A stretch of 16,525 bases of DNA, taken from an uncultured Elusimicrobium sp. GTDB taxonomy: Bacteria; Elusimicrobiota; Elusimicrobia; Elusimicrobiales; Elusimicrobiaceae. Both the position numbers and the translations under genes were made by a program. Every line of letters starts with the position of its first letter. The first letter of the stretch is position 1. Positions 6,010 to 13,269 of the stretch are shown one piece after another. The notes below the pieces were generated by a model. It was not told the origin of the DNA. It saw only the letters and a program-made list of their open reading frames with translations, and did not search any database. Location of the stretch: contig CAMGSK010000012.1 in the NCBI GenBank assembly GCA_946061795.1, positions 1 to 16,525 of the forward strand, written 5' to 3'.

Positions 6010-6720
6010 ATGAAAAAATTACTACTTATGTTTGCCGTGTTGTTGCTGGCCGGAGCGGGATTTGCCGCTACCACGACGGAAGACGTCTTGGCCGAAAAGA
6101 ACAATGTTCAGCGGGCCTTGAACCAAGAGGGGCAGAATGATTATTTCTATCATCAGAATCTCTTGTATCGTGTGGAAGATTTAAATCACGCTTATGTGAA
6201 TTTGAAACGTGACCATGCCAAAGACGCAGCGGCTGTTTTGGTGGATTTGTCCGATGAATTTGCCAGCAGCAAATACGGCAATGTGACCTTGCTGCAAGTC
6301 ATTGCCACGTTAGAAAAGTATAACTGGAACGATTATGGAAACGTGGAGGTGCAGGCGCAGGAGCTGAAAGAAGATTTGAGCAACCTCAAACTGCCGGACA
6401 TTCAAGATGAAGACATTCAAGTCGTCGTTGCGGCAGCCGCCAGAGTGCGTGACGCCGGTGTCCGGGAAGCTTCTTGTTCGGATTTCTACTGGCAGAATTT
6501 GATGGGCGCCGTGGAAAGTTTGGAACATGAATATGCCGCTTTAAAAGCTAACAAACCTTTGCATGCCGCTGTTGCGTTGAGAGCCATCAACACCAATGAT
6601 TACAAATGCCACTTTCACCAAGGTTCTCTTTTGGGATTGATGGAACAAGTGGACAGCCATTTGTTGGTGACGGAACTGCAGGCCCCTAATTTGTACAAGG
6701 CTTTGCGGGCTTTGAAATAA
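6010..6720 (+). CDS. Secreted protein with an internal duplication, function unknown
   Basis: I recognise no family. Residues 1-19 are a Sec signal peptide (KKLLLMFAVLLLAGAGFA) with a likely cleavage site after GFA. The mature part holds two copies of a ~60-residue helical unit. Copy 1 (about 44-106) reads DYFYHQNLLYRVEDLNHAY. Copy 2 (about 158-222) reads DFYWQNLMGAVESLEHEY, and both continue with NLK or ALK and an Ala-rich helix. Between them lies an acidic linker (~107-155). The two Cys, 156 and 200, flank the second unit and could form a disulfide. AAAGGGAGA lies 7 nt before the start. It stands alone between two terminators, behind a copy of the composite element. Expected location is the periplasm or outside the cell. 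Confidence 0.8.
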   Translation: MKKLLLMFAVLLLAGAGFAATTTEDVLAEKNNVQRALNQEGQNDYFYHQNLLYRVEDLNHAYVNLKRDHAKDAAAVLVDLSDEFASSKYGNVTLLQVIATLEKYNWNDYGNVEVQAQELKEDLSNLKLPDIQDEDIQVVVAAAARVRDAGVREASCSDFYWQNLMGAVESLEHEYAALKANKPLHAAVALRAINTNDYKCHFHQGSLLGLMEQVDSHLLVTELQAPNLYKALRALK

Positions 6721-6743
6721 ACACCTTTCTTGCCCAAGTCAAC

Positions 6744-6770
6744 ATCCCCGGGATACCCCGGGGATTTTTT
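6744..6770 (+). terminator. Intrinsic terminator of the secreted protein gene
   Basis: ATCCCCGGG (6744-6752) pairs with CCCGGGGAT (6757-6765), a perfect 9-bp stem with a 4-nt loop. It runs straight into TTTTTT. Confidence 0.92.
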
Positions 6771-6835
6771 ATGAATACCTTATTTGTTTCAAGGCTTTGT
6801 GGCGTTTGCTCAGCCGCGTGTTTTTCAGTGGCATT

Positions 6836-6865
6836 TTGCCCCTCGGCTGACGATTAAAGTACAAT
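6836..6865 (+). promoter_or_regulatory. Promoter placing the RNA start at the protease gene's ATG
   Basis: TTGCCC (6836-6841) and TACAAT (6860-6865) are separated by 18 bp. The -10 ends only 6 nt before the ATG at 6872, so the RNA should begin at or within a base or two of the start codon. No Shine-Dalgarno is present, which fits leaderless translation. Confidence 0.55.
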
Positions 6866-6871
6866 ATAAAC

Positions 6872-8227
6872 ATGAAAACCTATTGCTTCCGTTTTTTTAC
6901 GCTGTTTGTGTGCTTCTGTTTTGCTTTTCAGGGCTGCGCCTATCACGGCCGCATCCATCGCGGTATTTACAAACATTCGGATTATTCCGACAAAATAGAG
7001 GCCCGCGTCATGGTGGTGGGGGATAAATTTATTCCCGAACAGGTCACGTTCAGCGACCGTTCGTTTACTTTTCAGGTGCGCGACGGCGTGTCCGTCGCCG
7101 TGGCGGATGCGCTGGCCACGCTGTTTACGGAAGTGGACGTCAACGATGCAGACAAAGGCAAAGAGTATGATTATATCGTGGAGGCGGATTACCGCGCTTC
7201 CGTATTTTTTGAGTCCAGACTTTACATTACCAACGTTATTTACGCCAAAGAAGTGCGCTTTCCGGGGCTGAGCACCTCTCTGACGCTGACGGTGCGCAAC
7301 CCGCACACGGGATATGCCGTTTCCCGCTATCATCACGAGGAATCCACCCTCCTGCCCACGGAAGCGGAAAAGCCGCTTCTTTTCTTAACGGGCATGCTTT
7401 CCGTGCTGACGCTTACGCTGCTTTCTCCGCTGTATTTGCAGGCCAACGGCCACTATATGCGCAAAACGCTGGAAGAAGATTTGCGCCTCTCTTTGCGTTC
7501 CATTATGCCGGAAATGAAAGAAAACCGTATGAATTTTACCCGGGACCACGATACGGAAAAAACCAACGTCCGCGTGGACGGCAAATTCATTCCGTTTATG
7601 AAAGCCACCGTCTATATTTATACCGACAACGCCATAGGCTCCGGGTTTTTTATCAGTCCCGACGGATACATTTTGACCAACGCCCATGTGGTAGGGGGCG
7701 CGCGGGACGTCTCCGTCATTTTGTATGACGAGCGGAATTTAATGGACAAAACCGATCCCGTCACTAAAGAGGGGGGACAAGCCACTGCCAACAAAGTGCG
7801 TTTTGCCCGGGTATTGCGCAAAAATAAATCCCGCGATTTGGCTTTGCTGAAACTGGAGGGAGAAAATTATCCGTACTTGGAACTGGAAACGGACCGTTCC
7901 CGCTATGTGACGGGAGAAGAAGTGGCCGCCATCGGCGCGCCGCGCGGGATAGAGTGGTCCCTTTCCCGCGGCGTACTTAGCGCCGCGCGCGATAATAACG
8001 GCGTAGATACGCTGCAAACCGACGCCGCCGTCAACTCCGGCAACAGCGGCGGTCCGCTGGTCAGCCTCCGCAGCGGCAAAGCGTTGGGCATAAACACCTG
8101 GGGCCGAGTCGCCGCCAAAGGGGAGCCCGCCGTACAAAACCTCAATTTTGCCGTTTCCGCCTACGAAGTGGGCCGCACGTTGGGCGTACACCAACCCTTA
8201 AGCGAAGATAAAACGTTTTTTGAGTGA
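6872..8227 (+). CDS. Putative lipoprotein with a C-terminal trypsin-like (S1C/HtrA-type) serine protease domain
   Basis: The C-terminal half (about 245-440) is a trypsin-like protease of the HtrA/DegP class. His272 (LTNAHVV), Asp322 (RDLALLKL) and Ser392 (NSGNSGGPLV) make the catalytic triad, with GSGFFISPDGYILTN and GAPRGIEWSLSRGVLS as supporting motifs. No PDZ domain follows, unlike DegP or DegS. The N-terminus is a hydrophobic signal with FQGC ending at Cys22, an imperfect lipobox. Residues ~35-165 form a beta-rich domain I cannot name, and 168-189 is a hydrophobic segment that could cross a membrane. A lipid-anchored or membrane-anchored periplasmic protease for envelope quality control is the likely role. 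The substrate is unknown. It has its own leaderless promoter and no clear terminator before accB. Confidence 0.85.
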   Translation: MKTYCFRFFTLFVCFCFAFQGCAYHGRIHRGIYKHSDYSDKIEARVMVVGDKFIPEQVTFSDRSFTFQVRDGVSVAVADALATLFTEVDVNDADKGKEYDYIVEADYRASVFFESRLYITNVIYAKEVRFPGLSTSLTLTVRNPHTGYAVSRYHHEESTLLPTEAEKPLLFLTGMLSVLTLTLLSPLYLQANGHYMRKTLEEDLRLSLRSIMPEMKENRMNFTRDHDTEKTNVRVDGKFIPFMKATVYIYTDNAIGSGFFISPDGYILTNAHVVGGARDVSVILYDERNLMDKTDPVTKEGGQATANKVRFARVLRKNKSRDLALLKLEGENYPYLELETDRSRYVTGEEVAAIGAPRGIEWSLSRGVLSAARDNNGVDTLQTDAAVNSGNSGGPLVSLRSGKALGINTWGRVAAKGEPAVQNLNFAVSAYEVGRTLGVHQPLSEDKTFFE

Positions 8228-8232
8228 AAATA

Positions 8233-8270
8233 AACCGGCCGTTTTTGCGTGTAATTGCGCCCAACCGGCC
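8233..8270. repeat. Direct repeat AACCGGCC upstream of accB
   Basis: AACCGGCC occurs at 8233-8240 and 8263-8270, exactly 30 bp apart (about three helical turns). Both are just upstream of the likely accB promoter. The spacing would suit a regulator bound on one face of the DNA. Chance is also possible for an 8-mer in GC-rich DNA. Confidence 0.3.
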
Positions 8271-8286
8271 CAAAATTATGTAAAAT
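8255..8286 (+). promoter_or_regulatory. Candidate accB promoter
   Basis: TTGCGC (8255-8260) is followed by TATGTA (8277-8282) at 16 bp, or by TAAAAT (8281-8286) at 20 bp. Either would give a leader of about 50-55 nt for accB, containing a small GGGG/CCCC hairpin (8303-8315). Neither spacing and hexamer set is ideal. Confidence 0.35.
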
Positions 8287-8343
8287 AAGATAAGCTTGTT
8301 CCGGGGCCAGTCCCCAGATTACGTGTAAGAGGGCATTTTCTTT

Positions 8344-8847
8344 ATGAAAAAAACTGTCAAGAAAGCCGCAACCAAAAAAGTGACCGCCAAACCGACGGAA
8401 AAAGAATCCCCGATTTTAAAAGACGTCAAACAGCTTTATTCCTTTATGCAGGACAACGCCATTGACACCATTGAATACGACCAAAACGGTTTGTATTTGC
8501 GCTTGGTGAAGGCGAAACCGGCCGTGGTGCCCGTGCCCGTCAATGTAGGCGGAGCCGTTTCCGCCGCCTCCGGCGTGCAGCATCCCGCCGCGGCGCAGGA
8601 ACAGTACAAAGAAGTCATCAAATCTCCGCTGATGGGCATTTTCTTCCGCGGATCTACGCCCAGCGCGCCTCCGTTCGTCAAAGAAGGTGCGGAAGTGAAA
8701 AAAGGCGACGTGATTTGCCTGGTGGAAGCCATGAAAGTATTTAACGAAGTGCGCGCCGAGTTTAACTGCGTCGTGCAGAAAGTGTTGGTGGACAACGGCA
8801 AGCCCGTCAAACAGGGCGACGCGCTGTTTGCCATTGAAAGGATTTAA
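8344..8847 (+). CDS. accB: Biotin carboxyl carrier protein of acetyl-CoA carboxylase
   Basis: AccB carries biotin between biotin carboxylase and carboxyltransferase in malonyl-CoA synthesis, the first step of fatty acid synthesis. The biotinyl domain is residues ~90-167, with the biotinylation site in VEAMKVFNEV (Lys131) and the usual PPFVKEGAEVKKGDVIC and VDNGKPVKQGDALF strands. Residues ~22-57 are the usual N-terminal dimerisation region, followed by an Ala/Pro/Val linker. The first ~20 residues are a Lys/Ala/Thr-rich tail not normally present. AGAGGG lies about 11 nt before the ATG. accC is not next to it; a small winged-helix gene follows after 2 nt. A carrier subunit of another biotin-dependent carboxylase is possible but less likely. 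Confidence 0.92.
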   Translation: MKKTVKKAATKKVTAKPTEKESPILKDVKQLYSFMQDNAIDTIEYDQNGLYLRLVKAKPAVVPVPVNVGGAVSAASGVQHPAAAQEQYKEVIKSPLMGIFFRGSTPSAPPFVKEGAEVKKGDVICLVEAMKVFNEVRAEFNCVVQKVLVDNGKPVKQGDALFAIERI

Positions 8848-8849
8848 CC

Positions 8850-9086
8850 ATGACCCCGCTACAGGAAACCGTCCAAGCCGCCTGCGCGCGCATGATGGAA
8901 TATCTGCAGGAAAAGCAGCAAGCCACCTCCTGGCAGCTGAAGCTGGCTTTGCAACTGTCCAGTTCCGTGCTTTATTTGTCCTTGGGGGTTTTGTATAACC
9001 AAGGGAAAATCCTGCTGGAAGCGGACGGAATCAATTACAAAGTTTCCCTGCCCCAGCCGCCAATGCCTCCGCAGCAGCAGTTTTGA
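8850..9086 (+). CDS. Small winged helix-turn-helix protein (DUF2582-like)
   Basis: The 78 residues resemble the small winged-helix family DUF2582. An N-terminal helix (LQETVQAACARMMEYLQ) is followed by a helix-turn-helix (TSWQLKLALQLSSSVLYLSLGVLYNQGKI) and a short beta wing (ILLEADGINYKVSL). A Pro/Gln-rich tail of ~10 residues closes it. GAAAGGA ends 7 nt before the ATG, inside the end of accB, so the two are co-translated. It may bind DNA, for instance to regulate fatty acid genes, but proteins of this family can also act through protein contacts. The assignment rests on pattern alone. Confidence 0.7.
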   Translation: MTPLQETVQAACARMMEYLQEKQQATSWQLKLALQLSSSVLYLSLGVLYNQGKILLEADGINYKVSLPQPPMPPQQQF

Positions 9087-9090
9087 TTGA

Positions 9091-9116
9091 AAAGGGCCCG
9101 TTTCCGGGCCCTTTTT
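9091..9116 (+). terminator. Intrinsic terminator after accB and the winged-helix gene
   Basis: AAAGGGCCCG (9091-9100) pairs perfectly with CGGGCCCTTT (9105-9114), a 10-bp stem with a 4-nt loop, ending in a T-run. It starts 4 nt after the stop codon. Confidence 0.92.
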
Positions 9117-9163
9117 CTTGCCCGGACGCGACGGAAAAACGCCTGTTTTTCGGCGCGCAAAAT

Positions 9164-9172
9164 TGCTAAAAT
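9164..9172 (+). promoter_or_regulatory. Extended -10 promoter placing the RNA start at the ftsK ATG
   Basis: TGCTAAAAT is an extended -10 (TGn plus TAAAAT, 9167-9172). It ends 6 nt before the ftsK ATG at 9179, so transcription should start at the ATG itself. No Shine-Dalgarno is present. A -35 match is weak (TGTTTT at 9144-9149, 17 bp). Confidence 0.5.
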
Positions 9173-9178
9173 ATCCGT

Positions 9179-11500
9179 ATGGCCAAATACTATTACGCCC
9201 GCAAAAAATCCAAGAAAAAAGTCCAGAAAGCCTCTTCCGTCCGGTGGTTGGCCTCGGCTTTATATATTTTGGGTTTTGCCGCGGACGCGTGGCTGTTTTC
9301 CGTTCTGTGGTTCGGGCTGGCCAAAGGGGCGGCCAATGAAAGCGTTTACCGCTGGCTGTACCAATGCTTTGGCCAGGGCGCGCCCTTGATTCCTCTTTTC
9401 CTGACGTATTGGCTGGTGCGCAGTTTGGCCAAGCGGACCGGCGCGTTTGTGTTTTTTCTGTTGGGCGGGCTGATTACGCTGACTTCTTTTTGCTCCGTGC
9501 TGACCACGCTGAAACTGATTTTTTCAGACTCCCAAATCAGCGGCGGCGCGGCGGGACAAAAGTTGTTTTATTGGTTTGAGTCCGTCGTTGGTCCGGTGGG
9601 GGCGGCGTTGTTTTCTTTGGCGCTGATGCTGGTGGGGCTGCATATTTTGTTTGCCATTCCCTGGCGCGTGGTGGTGCAAAAATCTGCCGAGTTTTTGAAA
9701 GAAGATTTCCAGGGCTGGATGTCCGCCCGGGCGGAGTTGAAAGAAAAAGTAAAAGAGGCCAAAGAAGAAATGAAAAAATCCGCTCCGCTGCCCTCTTCCC
9801 CGAATACGGATGAGCCGGGCGAAGAGGAGCCCGCCCATTCCAAGCCCACCATTTACCGTCCGTCCACCCAGATTAAAGCTCCCGTGGCGGGTTTGGTGAA
9901 AGAATTGCCGCGCGGAGAATCCGCTCCGCAGGCTCCCGCCGCCGATAAAGAAAATACAGAGGAAGCCCAAGAGAACGCGGAAGTAAAGCCTTTCAATCCG
10001 GCGACGTTTCAGCTGCCGTCTTTGGATTTGCTGGCCGATCCGGTGAACAACGGCGTGGTGGGGCCCACGGACGAAGAAATCGCCGACGCGACAAAGCGGC
10101 TGGAAGAGACGCTGAAAAATTTTGAAATCGGCGCGCACGTGACGGGCGTATCTCCCGGCCCGGTGGTCACGCGTTATGAAATCAAACCGGACCCCGGCGT
10201 AAAAATCGCCTCCATCGTTTCCATTTCCAACGACATCGCTTTGGCCATGAAAGCCAAATCCATCCGCGTGGAAGCCCCCATTCCGGGCAAAGACGCCATC
10301 GGGTTTGAAATCCCCAACGACCGCGCGGTCATGGTGACGATGAAAGAAATCTTACAGGACCCCATTTATCAGCAGTCCAAAGCCCGTATTCCCGTGGCTC
10401 TGGGCCGGTTCGCGGACGGAGCCCCCGCCGGCGCCACGCTGGAAAAATGGCCGCATATTTTGATTGCCGGCGCGACCAACAGCGGAAAATCCATTTGTCT
10501 GCACACCATTATCATGTCCGTGCTTTATCACGCAAAACCCAACGAAGTGAAATTTTTGATGATAGACCCCAAACGTCTGGAACTGACGCTTTACGAAGGC
10601 ATTCCGCACATGTACGACCCCAAAACTTCGTGCGATGACGTCAACGTCGTCACGGACGCGCAGGGGGCGGTAAAATCCCTGCAGATGTTGGTCAAAGTCA
10701 TGGAAAAACGCCTCAAAATTATGGAATTGGCCAAGGTCAAAAACATTGAGGGCTATAATGCCTGGGCAGAGAAAAAAGGCGAAGAAAAGATGTTTTATAT
10801 TATCGTTATTATTGACGAAATGGCCGATCTCATGCTCCAAACCCGCGCCGCCATTGAAGATTCCGTCCAGCGTCTGGCCCAAATGGCCCGCGCCGTGGGT
10901 ATTCACCTGATTTTGTGCACACAGCGTCCGTCCGTCAACGTCATTACGGGTGTGATTAAAGCCAACTTGCCTTCGCGCATTGCGCTGCAGGTGGCCAGCA
11001 AGACCGATTCCCGCGTAATTTTGGACGGAGCGGGCGCGGAGCTGCTGCTTGGGCGCGGGGATATGCTCTACCAGGGCACCTCCGACCAAAAACCGCACCG
11101 CATTCAGGGGGCTTACGTTTCCGAGGCGGAGATTACCGCCGTGGCCGATTTCCTGCGTTCACAGGGCGGGCCGGACTATCCGGTGCAAATTTTGGCCGAC
11201 CACAGCATGCAGCGCCCCCAAGACGGATTGGGCACCTCTCCGGAAGAACTTTTGCAGGCGCTGACGCTGATTACGGAACGCCGCAGAGTGTCGCAGGATT
11301 TGCTGAAAGCGCATTTTGGCTCCTCCGCGCGCGCGACCAACATTTTGAGTGTCTTGGAAATGAAAGGTTTTATTACCAAACCCGAAGGTTCCAACCGCTG
11401 GGAAATTCATTATGATTTGATTGAAGAGCAAATTACCGCCCTTCAAAACAGAGAAACAGACAAATACAAAGCTCCCGAATATGAAACGGTTTACAAATAA
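9179..11500 (+). CDS. ftsK: DNA translocase FtsK/SpoIIIE
   Basis: FtsK pumps DNA through the closing septum and couples chromosome segregation to division. The 773 residues start with a basic stretch and about four membrane helices (~23-48, 69-80, 89-113, 135-160). A charged, Pro-rich linker runs to ~280. The RecA-like motor has Walker A GATNSGKS (431-438) and Walker B IIVIIDEMADLM (Asp546, Glu547), plus the family motifs ARIPVALG, MIDPKRLEL and CTQRPSVNVI. A C-terminal gamma winged helix (about 697-770, RRVSQDLLKAHF, SVLEMKGFI) is the part that reads oriented KOPS-like sequences in other bacteria. The linker is far shorter than in E. coli FtsK, as in Bacillus SpoIIIE/SftA-type proteins. The start has no Shine-Dalgarno and a -10 box 6 nt away. 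It is the first gene of the envelope operon. Confidence 0.95.
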   Translation: MAKYYYARKKSKKKVQKASSVRWLASALYILGFAADAWLFSVLWFGLAKGAANESVYRWLYQCFGQGAPLIPLFLTYWLVRSLAKRTGAFVFFLLGGLITLTSFCSVLTTLKLIFSDSQISGGAAGQKLFYWFESVVGPVGAALFSLALMLVGLHILFAIPWRVVVQKSAEFLKEDFQGWMSARAELKEKVKEAKEEMKKSAPLPSSPNTDEPGEEEPAHSKPTIYRPSTQIKAPVAGLVKELPRGESAPQAPAADKENTEEAQENAEVKPFNPATFQLPSLDLLADPVNNGVVGPTDEEIADATKRLEETLKNFEIGAHVTGVSPGPVVTRYEIKPDPGVKIASIVSISNDIALAMKAKSIRVEAPIPGKDAIGFEIPNDRAVMVTMKEILQDPIYQQSKARIPVALGRFADGAPAGATLEKWPHILIAGATNSGKSICLHTIIMSVLYHAKPNEVKFLMIDPKRLELTLYEGIPHMYDPKTSCDDVNVVTDAQGAVKSLQMLVKVMEKRLKIMELAKVKNIEGYNAWAEKKGEEKMFYIIVIIDEMADLMLQTRAAIEDSVQRLAQMARAVGIHLILCTQRPSVNVITGVIKANLPSRIALQVASKTDSRVILDGAGAELLLGRGDMLYQGTSDQKPHRIQGAYVSEAEITAVADFLRSQGGPDYPVQILADHSMQRPQDGLGTSPEELLQALTLITERRRVSQDLLKAHFGSSARATNILSVLEMKGFITKPEGSNRWEIHYDLIEEQITALQNRETDKYKAPEYETVYK

Positions 11501-12125
11501 AATTCTTTTGCCGGCGTTGTTATTATGCGCCGTATCCGCCGCGGCGCAGAAGCCGGCGGCCCCGAAAGCGCAGAAAGATTACGTCGCTTGTTTTGCCGCG
11601 TGGGACGCGAACATGCAGACTTTGCAGACGGATTTCGTGCAAACTACCGAATATGACGGCGTACTAATCAGCCGCTCCGCCGGACGGATTTATTATGAAA
11701 AGAACGGTCCCAAACTCCGTCTGGACAATGTGGACGGCTCCAAAACCGTCACCCAAACGGCGCTGACGGACAAAAAACAAATATTTATTTTGGATGAAAA
11801 AGGCAAAGAAATTTCCACGCTCTCCTGGAACGATTGGTTAAGCGGGCAGCCCAATCAAGCGTTGTTTGATTTCGGCAATTACGCCGCGCTGCTTGCGCGC
11901 CACAAAGCGGAAGAGTTTGAAAAGACGGGAGACGAGGTGATTCTGCGCTTAAAACCCAAAGATTCCGCGCAATCTTACGCGCTGTATGTGGCGGTGGGAG
12001 AAAAGGACTGCTTTCCCCGCCACATTACCGTCCGCTCGGAATTGATGAGTACCACCGCCGAACTGACGGACAAAAAGCTCAATGCCGCACTGAAAAAAGA
12101 TATCTTTAAGGGGTTGAAAAAATGA
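11481..12125 (+). CDS. lolA: Outer-membrane lipoprotein carrier protein LolA family
   Basis: LolA ferries lipoproteins through the periplasm from LolCDE to the outer membrane. The 215-residue product has a signal peptide (KRFTNKILLPALLLCAVSA, cut near residue 22). A LolA-like half-barrel follows, with MQTLQTDFVQTTEYDG, SRSAGRIYYEKNGPKLRLDN and repeating beta strands such as IFILDEKGKEI. The start at 11481 is chosen because it begins the signal peptide; an upstream in-frame ATG at 11421 would add 20 polar residues before it. It overlaps the end of ftsK by 20 nt and has no clear Shine-Dalgarno, so translation is probably coupled to ftsK. It implies an outer membrane. Divergent, so LolA-like is safer than a strict orthologue claim. 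Confidence 0.85.
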   Translation: MKRFTNKILLPALLLCAVSAAAQKPAAPKAQKDYVACFAAWDANMQTLQTDFVQTTEYDGVLISRSAGRIYYEKNGPKLRLDNVDGSKTVTQTALTDKKQIFILDEKGKEISTLSWNDWLSGQPNQALFDFGNYAALLARHKAEEFEKTGDEVILRLKPKDSAQSYALYVAVGEKDCFPRHITVRSELMSTTAELTDKKLNAALKKDIFKGLKK

Positions 12126-12745
12126 TGACGCTTGCCAATAAAATTACGCTGACGCGCGCCGCGCTGTCCATAATCATGTTCCTGCTGATTTTGCTGCCGT
12201 ACGGGTGGGCCCGTTTGGCGGCTACGCTTATTTTTATCGTGGCGGCCAGCACGGACTGGGTGGACGGTAAAATCGCGCGCGAAACCAACACCGTCACGCC
12301 TTTCGGTGCCATTGTAGATCCATTTGTGGATAAAATTTTGGTCTGCGCCGCTCTGTTTGCTTTTGTGGGAATTAAAGAACTGGACGTGCCCATTTGGGCC
12401 GTGTTCTTTATCTTGCTTCGGGAACTGATGATTTCCACTTTGCGCGTCATCGCCGCGCTGGAAGGGAAAGTCATGGCCGCCGAACGCTGGGGGAAATTCA
12501 AAACCGTCATTCAGATGGTGGCGGTGGGAACGATTTTCTTCGTTTTGAATCTGTACCATTTTTCCCACGTGCTTACCGGGGCGGCCCAAACGGTCTGCTG
12601 CGTGGCGTTTCTGACTTTGCGCAAAATCCCCTACGCCATGACCGCCATCGCCGCCGTCATCACGTGGATCAGCGCGATTTCTTATTTGAAAAATAATTGG
12701 GATTTGCTGAGAAAATCCTGGAGTCTGCCCGTATGCAAAAAATAA
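12122..12745 (+). CDS. pgsA: CDP-diacylglycerol-glycerol-3-phosphate 3-phosphatidyltransferase
   Basis: PgsA transfers the phosphatidyl group of CDP-diacylglycerol to glycerol 3-phosphate, giving phosphatidylglycerophosphate at the inner membrane. The CDP-alcohol phosphotransferase signature is complete: Asp45, Asp48-Gly49, Ala52-Arg53, Gly62, Asp66 and Asp70. The 207 residues include several membrane helices before and after it. The N-terminus MTLANKITLTR matches the family. ATG at 12122 overlaps the lolA stop as ATGA, with AAGGGG 8 nt upstream; a second ATG follows at once (12125). The next gene encodes the next enzyme in the pathway, which supports PgsA over other CDP-alcohol transferases. 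Confidence 0.93.
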   Translation: MMTLANKITLTRAALSIIMFLLILLPYGWARLAATLIFIVAASTDWVDGKIARETNTVTPFGAIVDPFVDKILVCAALFAFVGIKELDVPIWAVFFILLRELMISTLRVIAALEGKVMAAERWGKFKTVIQMVAVGTIFFVLNLYHFSHVLTGAAQTVCCVAFLTLRKIPYAMTAIAAVITWISAISYLKNNWDLLRKSWSLPVCKK

Positions 12746-13224
12746 TCAACGCGCTGGCCACGGGTTTTTACGTCAGCTATTTGCCGGCGTTGGTCATCCC
12801 TTTTAAAAAAAATACCGGGGCCGGCTTTTTGGGCACCCTGCTGGCCGTGCCTTTCGTGTTTTTTCTGCCGGAAAACGGCCTAAAATACGGATTGTTTCTG
12901 GCGTTGTTTTGCGCTTTTTCCGTATGGATTAGCGCACGCGCGCGGTTGGGGGGAGACTATAAAGGGCACGACAATCCCAAAATCGTTATAGACGAAGCGG
13001 CGGGTTATTTCACCGCAATGTGGTTCCTGCCGCACACTTGGCCGTATATGCTGGCCGCTTTTGTGCTGTTTCGCACGTTTGACACGCTCAAGCCCTGGCC
13101 GGTGGGATATTTTGACCGTATGGCGAGCGCGTTCGGCGTGGTATTTGACGACGTGGCCGCCGGGGTACTGGCCAATGTGTTGATTCAAATTTTTATGGCG
13201 TGCGCGCGCGCGGCGGGTTGGTAA
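12733..13224 (+). CDS. pgpA: Phosphatidylglycerophosphatase A
   Basis: PgpA removes the phosphate from phosphatidylglycerophosphate to give phosphatidylglycerol, directly after PgsA. The 163 residues show the family blocks: NTGAGFLGTLLAVP (28-40), HDNPKIVIDEAAGY (79-92), FRTFDTLKPWP (113-123) and DDVAAG (139-144). The acidic residues are expected metal ligands. Several hydrophobic helices fit an inner-membrane enzyme. The start at 12733 is chosen because GGAG lies 9 nt upstream and the family begins here; an ATG at 12697 would add 12 residues inside pgsA. It overlaps pgsA by 13 nt. Confidence 0.93.
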   Translation: MQKIINALATGFYVSYLPALVIPFKKNTGAGFLGTLLAVPFVFFLPENGLKYGLFLALFCAFSVWISARARLGGDYKGHDNPKIVIDEAAGYFTAMWFLPHTWPYMLAAFVLFRTFDTLKPWPVGYFDRMASAFGVVFDDVAAGVLANVLIQIFMACARAAGW

Positions 13225-13269
13225 ACCGCAGCATGCGCCGCCCTATGCAACAAACAAGGAGATAATAAA

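Noticed and set aside
8228..8343. Terminator between the protease gene and accB
   Set aside because: CGGCCG before TTTTT is a palindrome without room for a loop, and no other stem with a T-run is present.
11421..11480. Upstream ATG for lolA at 11421
   Set aside because: It would place 20 polar residues before a clear signal peptide that starts at 11481.
12697..12732. Upstream ATG for pgpA at 12697
   Set aside because: The ATG at 12733 has GGAG at proper spacing and matches the family N-terminus.
13201..13245. GC-rich hairpin between pgpA and tolQ as a terminator
   Set aside because: The GCGG/CCGC pairing is interrupted and no T-run follows, so the operon is more likely read through.
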